Shown here piece after piece: positions 10,193 to 18,993 of a DNA stretch of 64,000 bases (position 1 is the stretch's first letter; each line of letters opens with the position of its first letter). A model generated the notes under the pieces. The model had not been told where the DNA came from. It ran no database searches and saw nothing but the letters and a program-made list of their open reading frames with translations. Source of the stretch: Nocardiopsis sp. CNR-923 (GTDB lineage: Bacteria > Actinomycetota > Actinomycetes > Streptosporangiales > Streptosporangiaceae); NCBI RefSeq assembly GCF_001942255.1, contig NZ_MKKC01000098.1:62001-126000 (forward strand). Direction: 5' to 3'. A program made the position numbers and the translations under genes.

Positions 10193-10219
10193 TTTACAAA
10201 TGGCGCTAACAGGTAAAGT
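10193..10219 (+). promoter_or_regulatory. Possible promoter with half LacI-type operator
   Basis: TTTACA (10193-10198) and TAAAGT (10214-10219) resemble -35/-10 elements, but the spacing is only 15 bases. Between them GGCGCTAACA is one half of the common LacI-family palindrome TGTTAGCGCTAACA. The ends also form TTTAC/GTAAA inverted arms. It lies about 100 bases upstream of the oxygenase gene pair. Weak evidence. Confidence 0.3.
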
Positions 10220-10315
10220 TCGGGCCGTGGAGCACCGCGTGGACGCGTGTGCCGCACATCCGCGGACCCCTGCCCCGGCGCGCTCGGGCCCGCACCGAGG
10301 CGACTGGAGAAGACC

Positions 10316-10755
10316 ATGAAGCGGTTCGAGTGGCGCGATCGGATCTACGCGTTGGACGCGGAGGCGGACTGCGAGCGGATCGTCACCATCCTGGACGACC
10401 GCCTCGTCCGGGCCTTCGCCCACCCCGAGCCTCCCGCTCCTGGCGCCTGCTCGCCCGCACCGTGCCCCGGCTGCGGGCCAGGGCCGTTCGGCTCATGGCA
10501 CCGCGCGAGGAGCCCCGGCTGGCCAGGCAGAGCCCGAACATCCGCAGCTACCCGGACGGCTACGACCCCAACCGGATCGGTACCTTCCCCAAGGGCTGCC
10601 CGGTCCCGCACGGCCTGGCCACGGTGGAGGTTCCCGGCACGGGGGCACACGTGCCCGCGCCCGGTCAGGCGATCGCGCCCGCCGCCGAGCTCCAAGCACC
10701 CGTCCCGCGGTCCGAGCCCACCGCCCCCCAGCCCGCGGAGCCGTCCGAACGCTGA
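10316..10755 (+). CDS. Miniature MpaB-family paralogue lacking the catalytic core
   Basis: The ATG follows CTGGAGAAGACC. After restoring one missing C near 10430, the protein is about 146 residues. Residues 1-26 (MKRFEWRDRIYALDAEADC) match the start of the full-length oxygenase encoded just downstream. The following roughly 75 residues (PNIRSYPDGYD, NRIGTFPKGCPV) match its C-terminus. The whole central MpaB domain (about 190 residues) is absent, as if deleted between two similar ATCCTGGACGAC-like sequences. It ends in a Pro/Ala-rich tail of its own. It may be a decay product or a working small partner of the oxygenase. Confidence 0.65.
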
Positions 10756-10912
10756 GCGGAGCCCGTCCCCGGCTATGTCCCAGCCGTGCTCCCGCGCACC
10801 TCCCGTCACCGAGCCCGGTCGCGTCCCCACCCGACCGGGCCCCGGCGTTCCCGCGATGCCCGCCGCGGCGCCGTCTCCCCCACCCCCACACCACCCCCTA
10901 CGAAGGAATGCC

Positions 10913-11829
10913 ATGAAGCGCTTGACCTGCGCGACGAGATCCACCTCCTGGATTCTGAGGAGGACTGTGTCAGGATCGTCCAGATCCTCACCTCCCAGGA
11001 GTTCCCCTGGGACATGGGCCGGGCACTGGGCATCGCCCTCTACCGCACCTACGCCGTGCCCAGCATCGGCGCACTGCTGGGGAAGACCGACGAGTTCACC
11101 GGTCAGACCCAGAAGCGGTACGACGACACCGCCCTGATCCTGGGCAACATCATGCGGCACGGGTTCGAGCCCGGGAAGGGACGCGACGCGCTGCGCCGGA
11201 TGAACCAGATGCACCGCTCCTACGACATCAGCGACGACGACTACCGCTACGTCCTCAGCACGTTCGTCGTCATGCCGGTGCGCTGGATCAGCGACTACGG
11301 CTACGGCTGGCGGAGCCTGTCCGACCACGAGGTCGCCGCGATCACGAACTACTACCGCAAGCTCGGCCGACACATGGGGATCAAGGACATCCCCGAGACC
11401 TACGAGGAGTTCCGCGCGCTCCTGGACGCCTACGAGGACGAGCACTTCGCCTACACCGAGGGCGGCCGGGCGGTCTCCGACGCCACCCTCGACCTGATGG
11501 TCACGTTCTATTCGCCGCGCGTGGCCGGCCTGGCGCGCAAGTTCTCCATGGCGATCCTCGACGACTCGCTCATCCGCACCTTCCGCTACGACCCGCCGAG
11601 CCGTGCCTGGCGCCTGGCGTCGGACATCGCGTTGAAGCTGCGTGCCAGGGTGGTGCGCCGGATGAGGCCGCGCCAGCAACCGCTGTGGGCCGACGACAAC
11701 CCGAACGTGCGCAGCTACCCCGGGGGGTACGACGTCAACCGGATCGGCACGTTCCCCGCCGGCTGCCCGGTGGCACACGACGTCGACCCGGTGGCCCACG
11801 TCGAGGCTCCGTCGAACGGTCCGACGTGA
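10913..11829 (+). CDS. Oxygenase MpaB family protein (DUF2236-like)
   Basis: The start ATG follows CGAAGGAATGCC. The frame breaks after four codons; restoring one C (CGC TTC GAC CTG) gives about 305 residues with an N-terminus matching the mini-paralogue upstream. The core (DMGRALGIALYRTYAVPSIG, HGFEPGKGRDALRRMNQMHR, FVVMPVRWISDYGWR-like) matches the MpaB/rubber-oxygenase-type family, which oxidises lipophilic substrates. The substrate here is unknown. Its stop overlaps the start of the MFS gene (GTGA), implying joint function with an exporter. Conservons are often followed by a cytochrome P450; here an MpaB protein takes that place. Confidence 0.7.
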
Positions 11830-13159
11830 CCCTCGGCCCGCCCAGGTCGGTACACCTCTGGTACGGCAGCGGCGCCGTGGCCACCAGCGTGTTCAACACC
11901 GTGCCGGGCCTGCTGCTGCTGATCTACCTGACCGACTCCCTCGCGGTGAGCCCCGCGCTGGCGGGGGCCGTGGTCCTCCTCCCCAAGCTGGTGGACCTTC
12001 TGGTCAGTCCGTATATCGGCATCTGGTCAGATCGGACTCGATCCTCCTGGGGACCCCGCCGCCCCTGGATGCTCGCCGGTGCGCTGACCCTGCCGGTCCT
12101 GTTCGCGGCCGTCTTCGCGGGCCCTCCGCTCCAGGGCGACACCGCGGCGGTCTATGTGGCGCTGCTCTTCGTCGCGGCCGCCCTGGCCGCGTCGATGTTC
12201 CAGGTTCCGTACACCGCGATGCCGGGGGAGATCACCGACGACTACCACGAGCGGTCCACGTACAACGCGTGGCGGACCGCCTTCGTGGGGCTCGCGCTGC
12301 TGCTCGGCGGGGCGGCCGCGCCGGTCATCCAGTCGTCCTTCGACGACGACGCCACGGGGTACCGGGCCATGGGCGCGGTGATGGGCGCACTGCTCCTGGC
12401 GTCCATGCTCAGTGCCGTCGTGGGCACCCGCCGCGCGCCGAGACCGGCCTACGTCCACCGCTCCGAGGGGATCCTGCCCCAACTCCGGGTCGCGCTCGGG
12501 CACCGGCACTTCCGGGTGCTGTTCCCCGCCTTCCTGCTCATGTCGGTCGCGGGCGGGACGATGGTGGCGGGTGTGCCCTACGTGACCGCCAACGTCATGG
12601 GCGAACCGGCGTACACCAGCATCCTCATGGTGTGCGTGCTCGTGCCGCTGATGGCCTCGGCCCCGTTGTGGAAGCGGCTCTCGGTGCGGATCGACAAGCG
12701 GGGCGCCGCCGGGTGCTCGGCCGCGGTGTTCGCGCTCGGAGGGCTCGGGCTCCTGCTGATCCCGGTCTGGGGAGTGCCGGGAGCGGTCCTGTCGTCCGTG
12801 GTGGTCGGGGTCGGACTGTCGGGGACCACCCTGCTGCCGGCGTCGATGCTGGCGGACTGCCTGGCCAGCGGGGACGAGGCGGGGCGGCGGCAGGGCGGTG
12901 TCCTCGCGGGGCTCTGGACGTCCGGCGAGGCGGTGGCTCAGTCGGTGGGCACGGGCTTGCTGTCGTTGTCCCTCGCGGTGAGCGGGTACGTGGAGTCGGG
13001 CGCGGACGAGGTCGTGCCGCAGAGCGAGGCGGCGCTGCGCGGCATGCTCGTCGGCAGCACGCTCGTGCCCGCGTGGTGATGCTCTCGTGCCTGGTCCCGT
13101 TGGCCTGCTACCGGCTGACCGCCGTCCTGGAGAGCCCGTCCGACGGCGCGGCCGTGTGA
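11826..13159 (+). CDS. MFS transporter, GPH/MelB-like
   Basis: GTG at 11826 overlaps the previous stop by four bases. About 12 membrane segments are visible. DRTRSSWGPRRPWMLAG between helices 2 and 3 is the conserved loop of the glycoside-pentoside-hexuronide (MelB-like) group, and the second half repeats it weakly as RIDKRG. The last helix is read in another frame from about 13072. One missing C (GCG CTG GTG) gives the natural end CYRLTAVLESPSDGAAV at 13159, about 444 residues in all. The substrate is unknown; coupling to the oxygenase suggests transport of its substrate or product. Confidence 0.8.
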
Positions 13160-13161
13160 CC

Positions 13162-13200
13162 GGTCCCGGGTGTCCGCCCGCCGTGCGGGCTCCCGGGACC
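13162..13200. terminator. Strong hairpin between MFS gene and dprE2
   Basis: GGTCCCGGG (13162-13170) pairs with CCCGGGACC (13192-13200), and an inner GCCCG/CGGGC stem extends it. It begins two bases after the MFS stop and lies between converging genes, so it can serve both directions. Confidence 0.7.
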
Positions 13201-13282
13201 CCACGGGACCGCGGGACGGGATCCAGGGGGTGCGGATGCCGCCCGTCGCGCGGCGGGTGTCCGCGGCGCACGGAAGACCGGG

Positions 13283-14034
13283 TCAGCGGCTCAGCCGCCG
13301 CCACACCGGCCGGGGAAGCACGCGCATCACCGCGAACACCGGCGCCAGCACGCGCGGAGACCACACGGTGGTGGCCCCGGAGCGCAGACCGCGCGCGACC
13401 GCGTCGGCCACCTGCCCCGGTGTGGCCGGGAAGGGCGCGGGTTCCACGTGCGCGGACATCTGGGTCGGCACGTAGCCCGGGCGCACGACCAGCACGCGCG
13501 CGCCGGTGCCGTGCAGGGAGTCGGCCAGACCCTGGGCGAAGCCGTCCAGCCCGGCCTTGGCCGACCCGTACACGAAGTTGAACCGCCGCACGCGCACCCC
13601 GGCCACGGACGAGAGCACGACCAGGCGCCGTGGCCCTGGGCGCGCAGCCGTGCGGCCACGGCGAGACCGACGGACACGTGCCCGGTGTAGTTGACCGCGG
13701 CCGCGCGGGCGGCCGACACCGGATCCGCCTCGTACCCGGCCTGGTCACCCAGGACGCCGAACGCGTCCACGACCACGTCCAGGTCGCCGACCAACTCCAC
13801 CGCGCGGTCGACGGTCGCGGTGTGGGTGTCGGGGAGGGTGGCGTCGAAGTCCACGGCGTGCACGGTGGCCCCGAGCGCGGTGAGCACGCTCGGCGGGGCG
13901 TCCACCCCGCCCCGGGCCGCGAGCACCACCTCGCGGGCGCCGTCCCGGACCAGCCGTTCGACGACGGCCAGGCCGATGTCGCTGCGACCGCCCAGCAGCA
14001 GCACGGTACGCACGGTCCCCACCGAGTCGCGCAT
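13283..14034 (-). CDS. dprE2: Decaprenylphosphoryl-D-2-keto erythropentose reductase (SDR)
   Basis: This short-chain dehydrogenase has an N-terminal nucleotide-binding stretch (VLLLGGRSDIGLAVVERL), the LSSVAG Ser motif and the YGSAKAG catalytic Tyr-Lys pair. Next to dprE1 it is best read as DprE2, which reduces the keto intermediate to decaprenylphosphoryl-arabinose. The frame breaks near 13625 just before LSSVAG. Length 752 is one base short of a multiple of three, so one deletion is implied; repaired protein about 250 residues. The gene lies 42 bases downstream of dprE1 in the same operon. Confidence 0.85.
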
Positions 14035-14076
14035 GGGGTTCCTCTCGTGTTCGGGGCGCAGTGGTCGGGTGCGCCG

Positions 14077-15429
14077 TCAGACCAGGCGCAGGCGGCGGGC
14101 CAGGTCGGAGACGAGCACCCCATCGGGGTCAACCCGGTCCCGGGTCCGCCGCCACGCGGGCAGGCCGGGGTACATGGCGTGCACGGTCTCGGCGCTGGCG
14201 CGGCTGTCCTTGGCCAGGTACAGGCGTCCGCCGACCTCCAACAGCCGTTCGTCGAACCCGCGGAGCAGCCGCCCGAGGCCGGGCAGGTCTGCGGGCAGGT
14301 CCAGGGCCAGGCTCCAGCCCGGGCGCGGGAAGGACAGCGGCGCCGGGGTGGGCTCGCCCATACGTTTGAGGACCGCGAGGAAGGACGGCGCGCCCGCCCT
14401 GGACAGGCCGGTCACGATGTCGGTGAGGGCGTCCTCGGCCCCGAACGGCACGGCGAACTGGTACTGGACCAGGCCGCGCGGGCCGTAGATCCGGTTCCAG
14501 CCGCGCACGGCGTCGAGTGGGTGGAAGAAGGAGGACAGTGACTGGACCCGGCCGCGGCGGCGCTCGGGCGCGGCGGCGTGGTAGGCGGCGTTGAAGGCGC
14601 CGACGGACCACCGGTTGAGCAGGCGCGGGGGCGCCCAGGGCGGCGCCGCCAGGAGCGCTGCGGGCCGGTGGCTCAGCGGGGCGCTGCGCAGCGGTCGCGG
14701 CAGGTCCGCGACGCGCGCGTGGTGGGCCCGGGTGAGGACGCCCCGCCCGGTCGCCGCGCCCCGGGCGAGCAGGTCCAGCCAGCACACGGTGTAGGGGTGC
14801 TCGGCGCGCGACATGAGGTCGAGGCTCGCGTCGAGCCCGGCGGTGCGGTCGGTGTCCACTCGGGCGTGAGCGGTCTCGACGGGGCGGACGGCGAGGGTCG
14901 CGTCGGTGACGACCCCGGTCAGCCCCATGCCGCCCACGGTCGCCCAGAACAGGTCGGCGTCGTCCCCGTCCGGCGTCAGCGCGCGCACGCGGCCGTCTGG
15001 GGTGCACAGGGTGAGGGCGCGCAGGTGCGCGCCCAGGGAGGACTCGACATGGTGGTTCTTGCCGTGGACGTCGGCGGCGATCGCCCCGCCGAGTGTGACG
15101 TGCCGGGTTCCGGGAGTGACCGGAACGAAGTGGCCGCGGGGCAGCAGGTGGTCGATGAGTCGGCCCATGCTCGTGCCCGCGGGGGCGGTGACCTCGCCGC
15201 GTTCGGGGTCGAGGCGCACGGGTCCGGTGAGTCCGGTGCAGTCCACGACGAGCCCGCCCGCGGACTGGGCGGCGTCCCCGTAGGAGCGGCCGAGGCCCCG
15301 GGCGACGACCCCGCGCGGCCCCGCGCCGGCGAGGGCGTCGGCAACCCGCCGGGCGTCGCGGGGGCGGACCACGCGCGCCGCGGTCGGCGCGGTGCGTCCC
15401 CAGCCGGTGAGCAAGGTCGGGGGGTTCAC
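14077..15429 (-). CDS. dprE1: Decaprenylphosphoryl-beta-D-ribose oxidase (FAD)
   Basis: This 450-residue FAD-linked oxidase has an N-terminal FAD_binding_4 domain (GLGRSYGDAAQ, GTSMGRLIDHLLP, TLGGAIAADVHGKNHH at about 112-127) and a C-terminal substrate domain ending FDERLLEVGGRLYLAKDSR. These are the DprE1 landmarks, including the conserved active-site Lys in YLAKD. DprE1 oxidises decaprenylphosphoryl-ribose in the first epimerisation step toward DPA. Its start overlaps the ubiA stop by four bases. Confidence 0.92.
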   Translation of the reverse strand: MNPPTLLTGWGRTAPTAARVVRPRDARRVADALAGAGPRGVVARGLGRSYGDAAQSAGGLVVDCTGLTGPVRLDPERGEVTAPAGTSMGRLIDHLLPRGHFVPVTPGTRHVTLGGAIAADVHGKNHHVESSLGAHLRALTLCTPDGRVRALTPDGDDADLFWATVGGMGLTGVVTDATLAVRPVETAHARVDTDRTAGLDASLDLMSRAEHPYTVCWLDLLARGAATGRGVLTRAHHARVADLPRPLRSAPLSHRPAALLAAPPWAPPRLLNRWSVGAFNAAYHAAAPERRRGRVQSLSSFFHPLDAVRGWNRIYGPRGLVQYQFAVPFGAEDALTDIVTGLSRAGAPSFLAVLKRMGEPTPAPLSFPRPGWSLALDLPADLPGLGRLLRGFDERLLEVGGRLYLAKDSRASAETVHAMYPGLPAWRRTRDRVDPDGVLVSDLARRLRLV

Positions 15430-16343
15430 AGGTGGATCCCGGCGGCGACGAGGGCCACGAGTGTGACAAGCGTGAGCTGGATCGGACGGTCGCGCAGGGC
15501 GATCTCCTCGGGTTCCTCGCCGACGCCCCGGTCGACGAGCAGGTTGTAGCGCAGGACGAACACGACGAACGGAACGATACTCAGGGTGTGCCAGAGCGTG
15601 GTGCCGCCCGGCTCCAACGCCCAGAGGAAGTAGGTGACGATCATCGCGCCGGAGGCCATGGTGCGGGTCTGGGTGAGGTAGCTCCTGGTGTACCCGCCGA
15701 GCGTACGGCGGACGGGCGTGGCGGACCCGGCGGCACGCAGTTCGGCCTCACGCTTGCCCACGACCACCAGCAGCGCGCCCAGGGAGAGGACGAGCACGAA
15801 CCAGGAGGTCAGCGGTACGCCGACCGCGACGCCCCCGGCCACGGCGCGCAGGACGTGGCATCCGGCGACCACGACCAGGTCGCACAGGACGATGTCGCGG
15901 AGGTGGCGGGTGTAGGCGAGGGTGAGGACGACGTATCCGGCGATCAGGCCGGTCACGCGGAGGTCGCCCAGGGCGAGGGAGGCCAGCGGCGCGAGAGCGC
16001 CGAGAAGGGTCCCGGCGGTGACGGCCACGGGGACGGGCAGGGCGCCGGAGGCGACGGGGCGGTGGCGCTTGCGTTCGTGGGCCCGGTCGGCGGGCGCATC
16101 GTGGACGTCGTTAAGCAGGTAGGTGCCGCTGGCCGCCAGGCAGAAGAGCGCGAACAGGCCCACGCACACGAGGAGCGCCCGGGGCTCGTCGAGGGCGCCG
16201 GCGGCGCCGGGCGCGGCGAACACCAGTAGGTTCTTCAGCCACTGCCGGGGACGGCAGGCCCGGACGAGGGCACCGGCGAGGCCGGTTCCGCGCGCCCGTT
16301 CCTGCATTCCCGACAGGGGCTCCGGGGCCCGTTCAGTCACCAT
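15426..16343 (-). CDS. ubiA: Decaprenyl-phosphate phosphoribosyltransferase (UbiA family)
   Basis: The integral membrane prenyl-dependent transferase is about 305 residues with about nine helices. RPRQWLKNLLVFAAP and NDVHDAPADRAHERKRHRP are the hallmark of the DPPR synthase branch (Rv3806c-like) of UbiA. The second aspartate motif is RHLRDIVLCD. It makes decaprenylphosphoryl-phosphoribose from PRPP and decaprenyl phosphate, the substrate for DprE1/E2 after dephosphorylation. I prefer the ATG at 16343 because GAGGTG lies seven bases upstream; an upstream ATG at 16361 is less well placed. Confidence 0.9.
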   Translation of the reverse strand: MVTERAPEPLSGMQERARGTGLAGALVRACRPRQWLKNLLVFAAPGAAGALDEPRALLVCVGLFALFCLAASGTYLLNDVHDAPADRAHERKRHRPVASGALPVPVAVTAGTLLGALAPLASLALGDLRVTGLIAGYVVLTLAYTRHLRDIVLCDLVVVAGCHVLRAVAGGVAVGVPLTSWFVLVLSLGALLVVVGKREAELRAAGSATPVRRTLGGYTRSYLTQTRTMASGAMIVTYFLWALEPGGTTLWHTLSIVPFVVFVLRYNLLVDRGVGEEPEEIALRDRPIQLTLVTLVALVAAGIHL

Positions 16344-16451
16344 GCACACCTCGTGCGTCACCGCGCCGGAGGCGACGATTGAGGGTGCCCCACCCCCACG
16401 CGAAGCGCCCCGTGGGCGGTGGAGGGTGACGGGTGGAGGGGAGGCGGGGGT

Positions 16452-17393
16452 TCAGCCGACGTTCGCACTGCGGAGTCCGGTGTCCGTGCCGCGGCGCCCG
16501 GTGGCGAGCAGGACGACGGCGATGGCGACGAGTCCGAGTCCGAGGATGACGCTGCCGATCGGCAGCGTGGTCCGCAGCAGCGGCAGGTACGCCCGCGCGT
16601 CCTCGGTCGACTCGATCTTGCCGTCGACGCTCTCCTGGTTGAAGGCGAGTTCACCGCTGAGCAGGACCAGGACCTCCGCGCCGTCGACGACGACGGCGCG
16701 GTGCTGGTCCTCGACCACGTTGACGGGGATGCCCGAGACCGGCTCGACCCAGTACGTGCGGGTGATGGAGAAGACCTCGTCACCGGTGACGTCGCCGTCG
16801 CCCTCCAGACCGGCGACCGACCGGGGGACGGTGCGTTCGCCGACGACGGTGGGTTCGACGGTCTGGACGTACCGGTAGGCCTCGACGCCCTCGATCTCCT
16901 CGACGCCGTCGTACTCCATCGGGACGACCTCCTGGACGGTGGTCTCGAAGAAGTCGTAGTCCCGCTGCTCGCTGAGGAAGGGGAACTTCCAGAGCTGGCC
17001 CGCCTGGACGACCGGCTCCTCGTCGATCATCGCGTCGCAGCAGTCGACGGCCTCACCGGTGACCCGGTCGTGCCCCGCGCGGCGGCTGCTGGAGGAGATC
17101 CCGAAGTCGCGGTCGTCGTCCCTGATCCAGGTGAACTGGTCCCAGACGACGGTCTCGTCGGTGCTGGAGGCCACGTCCGCGCGGATGGTGGAGTGGGCCT
17201 CGACGGTGGCGTTCTCGACGGACTCGACGTCCTCGATGTTGAAGTAATCGACCTCCCCGACGTTGACGGTTTGGCTGTAGTAGTCCAGCGGGGTCCTCAT
17301 CAGGGAGTCCGCCAGCCATGTGCGCATCATGGGGGCCATGGCGAGACAGAAGACCCCCAGCGCGATGAGAACGACCGCGGCGATACGGCGCAT
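16452..17393 (-). CDS. DUF3068 / PorA-family membrane-anchored protein
   Basis: This protein of about 313 residues has an N-terminal membrane segment (IAAVVLIALGVFCLAMAP), a large extracytoplasmic domain and a C-terminal helix (GSVILGLGLVAIAVVLLATG). The domain begins with ADVASSTDETVVWDQFTW and has FPFLSEQRDYDFF, features of DUF3068 proteins found beside envelope genes in actinobacteria. Function is not established. AGGAGGGCAC supports the ATG at 17393. It is probably first in a unit with ubiA-dprE1-dprE2, transcribed from the divergent region at 17394-17561. Confidence 0.75.
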   Translation of the reverse strand: MRRIAAVVLIALGVFCLAMAPMMRTWLADSLMRTPLDYYSQTVNVGEVDYFNIEDVESVENATVEAHSTIRADVASSTDETVVWDQFTWIRDDDRDFGISSSSRRAGHDRVTGEAVDCCDAMIDEEPVVQAGQLWKFPFLSEQRDYDFFETTVQEVVPMEYDGVEEIEGVEAYRYVQTVEPTVVGERTVPRSVAGLEGDGDVTGDEVFSITRTYWVEPVSGIPVNVVEDQHRAVVVDGAEVLVLLSGELAFNQESVDGKIESTEDARAYLPLLRTTLPIGSVILGLGLVAIAVVLLATGRRGTDTGLRSANVG

Positions 17394-17434
17394 GTGCCCT
17401 CCTGGGCGGATGAGAGTCAGGATCCGAAAGCAGA

Positions 17435-17456
17435 CTGGAACTAGCTTCAGTTCCAG
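17435..17456. repeat. Inverted repeat in the divergent envelope promoter
   Basis: CTGGAACT (17435-17442) and AGTTCCAG (17449-17456) are perfect 8-base arms separated by six bases. The repeat lies 42 bases upstream of the DUF3068 start and could be an operator or an mRNA leader hairpin. The regulator is unknown. Confidence 0.45.
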
Positions 17457-17507
17457 GTAGAGTACTGCCCAGTAGTGAACAACGTCACCAGGGCGTGTCT
17501 GAATTTT

Positions 17508-17521
17508 TATAACACGTTCTA
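17508..17521. promoter_or_regulatory. KstR-like operator TnnAACnnGTTnnA, site 1
   Basis: TATAACACGTTCTA fits the TnnAACnnGTTnnA palindrome described for KstR, a TetR-family regulator of lipid and sterol genes, at all fixed positions. It lies between the divergent DUF3068 and acyltransferase genes and overlaps a TATAAC -10-like hexamer. A second match lies at 21011. Which regulator binds is not known from this window. Confidence 0.55.
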
Positions 17522-17561
17522 GTGCATCGCGTTTCAACGGACTCCCGCTCTGGAAGGCCCT

Positions 17562-18881
17562 ATGGCGCCCACTCCCGCCCCGCCCGAGGAACCCGCCGGG
17601 TCCCCCTCGGAGGGCGCGCGAACCGTCACCCGGACCGTGGACCCATCGCTCGTGTTGCCCCAGGTCGACGGACGCCACGAGACCCTCGACGGCATCCGCG
17701 CGGCGGCCGCCGTGATGGTGCTCCTGTTCCACGTGGCCACCGAGACCGGCGACGCGCTCGCCCCCGGAGTCCGCGGCGGACTGCTGGCCTCCATGGACCT
17801 GGCCGTCCCCCTCTTCTTCGCGCTCTCCGGGGTTCTGCTGTACCGGCCCTGGGCCCGCGCGGCGCTCGACGCGTCCGGGGTCCGCGCGCCCGTCCCTACC
17901 TGTGGCGGCGCGCGGTCCGCGTGTTCCCCGCGTACTGGGTGGTGGCGGTGACGGCGCTACTGGTCCACTCGCGGGAGGAACTCGGATCGCTCCTGTACTG
18001 GGCCGAGATCCTCACGCTGACCTTCCCCTTCGACACGGACCCGCCGTGGTTGGGCACCGGACCCTACGGCCTCGGTCAGATGTGGAGCCTGTCGGTCGAG
18101 GTCAGCTTCTACCTGCTGCTGCCGTTGATCGCGCTCGCCCTGTCGCTGTGGGCCCGGCGCGGCCGGACGGTCCACGCGCGGGGTCGGCGCCTGATGGTCG
18201 GGCTGGCGGTGATGACCGCGCTCGCCTTCGTGTCCCTGGTGCCGCAGTTCTATCCGCAGCGCGCGAGTACATGCACGCCTGGCTGCCGCGCGCCTGGGAC
18301 TGTTCGCCGCCGGGATGGGCCTGGCGGTGCTGTCGGAGTGGGCCTGGCGCGAGCCCGGCCCGGACGGCCCCGTGCGGCGGTTCTGCCGGACCGTGGCCGC
18401 CTCGCCGGGGGTGTGCTGGCTGGTGGCGGGGGCGTTCTACGTCCTCAACGCCACCCCGGCGGCCGGTGGCCGCTTCATCGGCGCGGGCGACGTCTGGAGT
18501 TCGGCGCTGCACTCGGCGACGGGGATCGGGTTCGCCTTCTTCGTCATCGCCCCCGCGGCGCTGGCGCCCAGGCCGATCGGGGCTCCGGCCCGGCTGCGCG
18601 ACGCGCGCGCGTGGACCGGCGGGCGGTGGATGGACTCGCTGCTGCGCCACCGGGTGTGCCAGTTCCTCGCCCGGGTCTCCTACGGAGTGTTCCTGTGGCA
18701 GTTCATGGTCCTGTACCTGTGGCGGGACTTCACCGGGCAGGAGATCTTCACCGGCTCCTTCTGGCTGGACGCGGTGCCGGTGACGCTCGTGACGGTGCTC
18801 CTCGCCTGGGCGACGTTCCGGTGGGTGGAGGAGCCCAGCCGCCGGTGGTCGCGCACGAACGCGCCGAGGTTCGCCAGGTGA
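17562..18881 (+). CDS. Acyltransferase 3 family integral membrane protein
   Basis: The protein starts with a 40-residue disordered leader, then ETLDGIRAAAAVMVLLFHVA (the R-x10-H type motif of acyltransferase 3 proteins) and about ten membrane segments ending in FRWVEEPSRRW. These enzymes move acyl groups onto exported sugars or peptidoglycan. The frame changes at about 17890, 18270 and 18300. All three fit single missing bases, and the total length is divisible by three as expected for three. Repaired length is about 440 residues. It is divergent from DUF3068 and probably acts on the same envelope glycan. Confidence 0.78.
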
Positions 18882-18993
18882 GCGCACCGCACTCGCCGCG
18901 GGCCCAGGCTCCTCTTCGTCGCGCCCGTCGCCCACCACCCGCAACGGCCCCCGCGGCGCGGCCACGTCCCCGGGCCGTCTGACGGCGCCCGGA

